Positions 63,301-64,000 of a stretch of DNA of 64,000 nucleotides are shown here, piece by piece. Source of the stretch: Pseudomonadota bacterium (lineage in GTDB: Bacteria; Pseudomonadota; Alphaproteobacteria; Rhodobacterales; Rhodobacteraceae). Position numbers and translations under genes: made by a program. Each line of letters begins with the position of its first letter. Position 1 is the stretch's first letter. The notes beneath the pieces were generated by a model, which ran no database searches, was not told the DNA's origin, and was given only the letters and a program-made list of their open reading frames with translations. The stretch is taken from positions 62,001 to 126,000 of the forward strand of contig JAJXZX010000002.1 of the NCBI GenBank assembly GCA_021779835.1. The letters run 5' to 3'.

Positions 63301-64000
<700 letters not shown>

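Overview
The window looks like chromosomal DNA of an alphaproteobacterium of the Rhodobacteraceae (Rhodobacter/Roseobacter type). The GC content is high, codons are strongly G/C-ending, the gene block comEC-lexA-moeA-moaC-trpCDG is typical of the group, lexA carries the alphaproteobacterial GTTC-N7-GTTC operator, the only ribonucleotide reductase here is the B12-dependent class II NrdJ, and the last gene closely resembles the Rhodobacter TRAP 2-oxoacid binding protein TakP. No insertion sequence, integrase, phage gene, CRISPR array or rRNA was seen. The one RNA gene found is tRNA-Pro(UGG). The assignment rests on gene content and recalled protein similarity; no database search was possible.

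Layout. 1-17.4 kb is housekeeping: a truncated comEC, then a leftward run of trpG-trpD-trpC-moaC-moeA-lexA; a YibQ-like gene inserted between trpE and trpG; a SurA/PpiD-type foldase with trpE; an aminotransferase; two paralogous DUF2127 membrane proteins; fabI-gpt; pdxH; a double cold-shock protein with a DUF192 protein; and the tRNA. 17.4-31.9 kb holds a marR-emrA-emrB drug-efflux operon, nrdJ under a probable NrdR box, a complete five-gene peptide ABC importer and a beta-CASP nuclease. 31.9-36.5 kb is a probable lipid-linked sugar module (GT39/83, GT2, ChbG/YdjC deacetylase, GtrA) followed by a degenerate Hint-domain protein.

36.8-55.4 kb is catabolic and accessory: dadA, patatin plus acetoacetate decarboxylase, a tatA-like gene, a small orphan ORF, a PLP decarboxylase paired with an ATP-grasp-like protein, a GH144/GH3/ABC_membrane_2 cluster facing a LysR regulator, a QuiC1-type 3-dehydroshikimate dehydratase, a divergent PanB-like enzyme and an FMN glutamate-synthase-like protein. 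55.4-64 kb contains pstSCAB behind a Pho box (no phoU or phoB follows), two small convergent genes, one with a duplicated Cys-framed module, then ilvH and ilvB with a readable attenuator (15-residue leader peptide plus terminator), and the start of a TRAP binding-protein gene.

The strongest candidates for new biology are the decarboxylase/ATP-grasp pair, the lipid-linked amino-sugar module, the signal-less GH144/GH3/transporter cluster, the ilv leader peptide, and the Cys-framed repeat protein. Several regulatory sites (SOS, MarR, NrdR, Pho, attenuator) can be read directly from the sequence.
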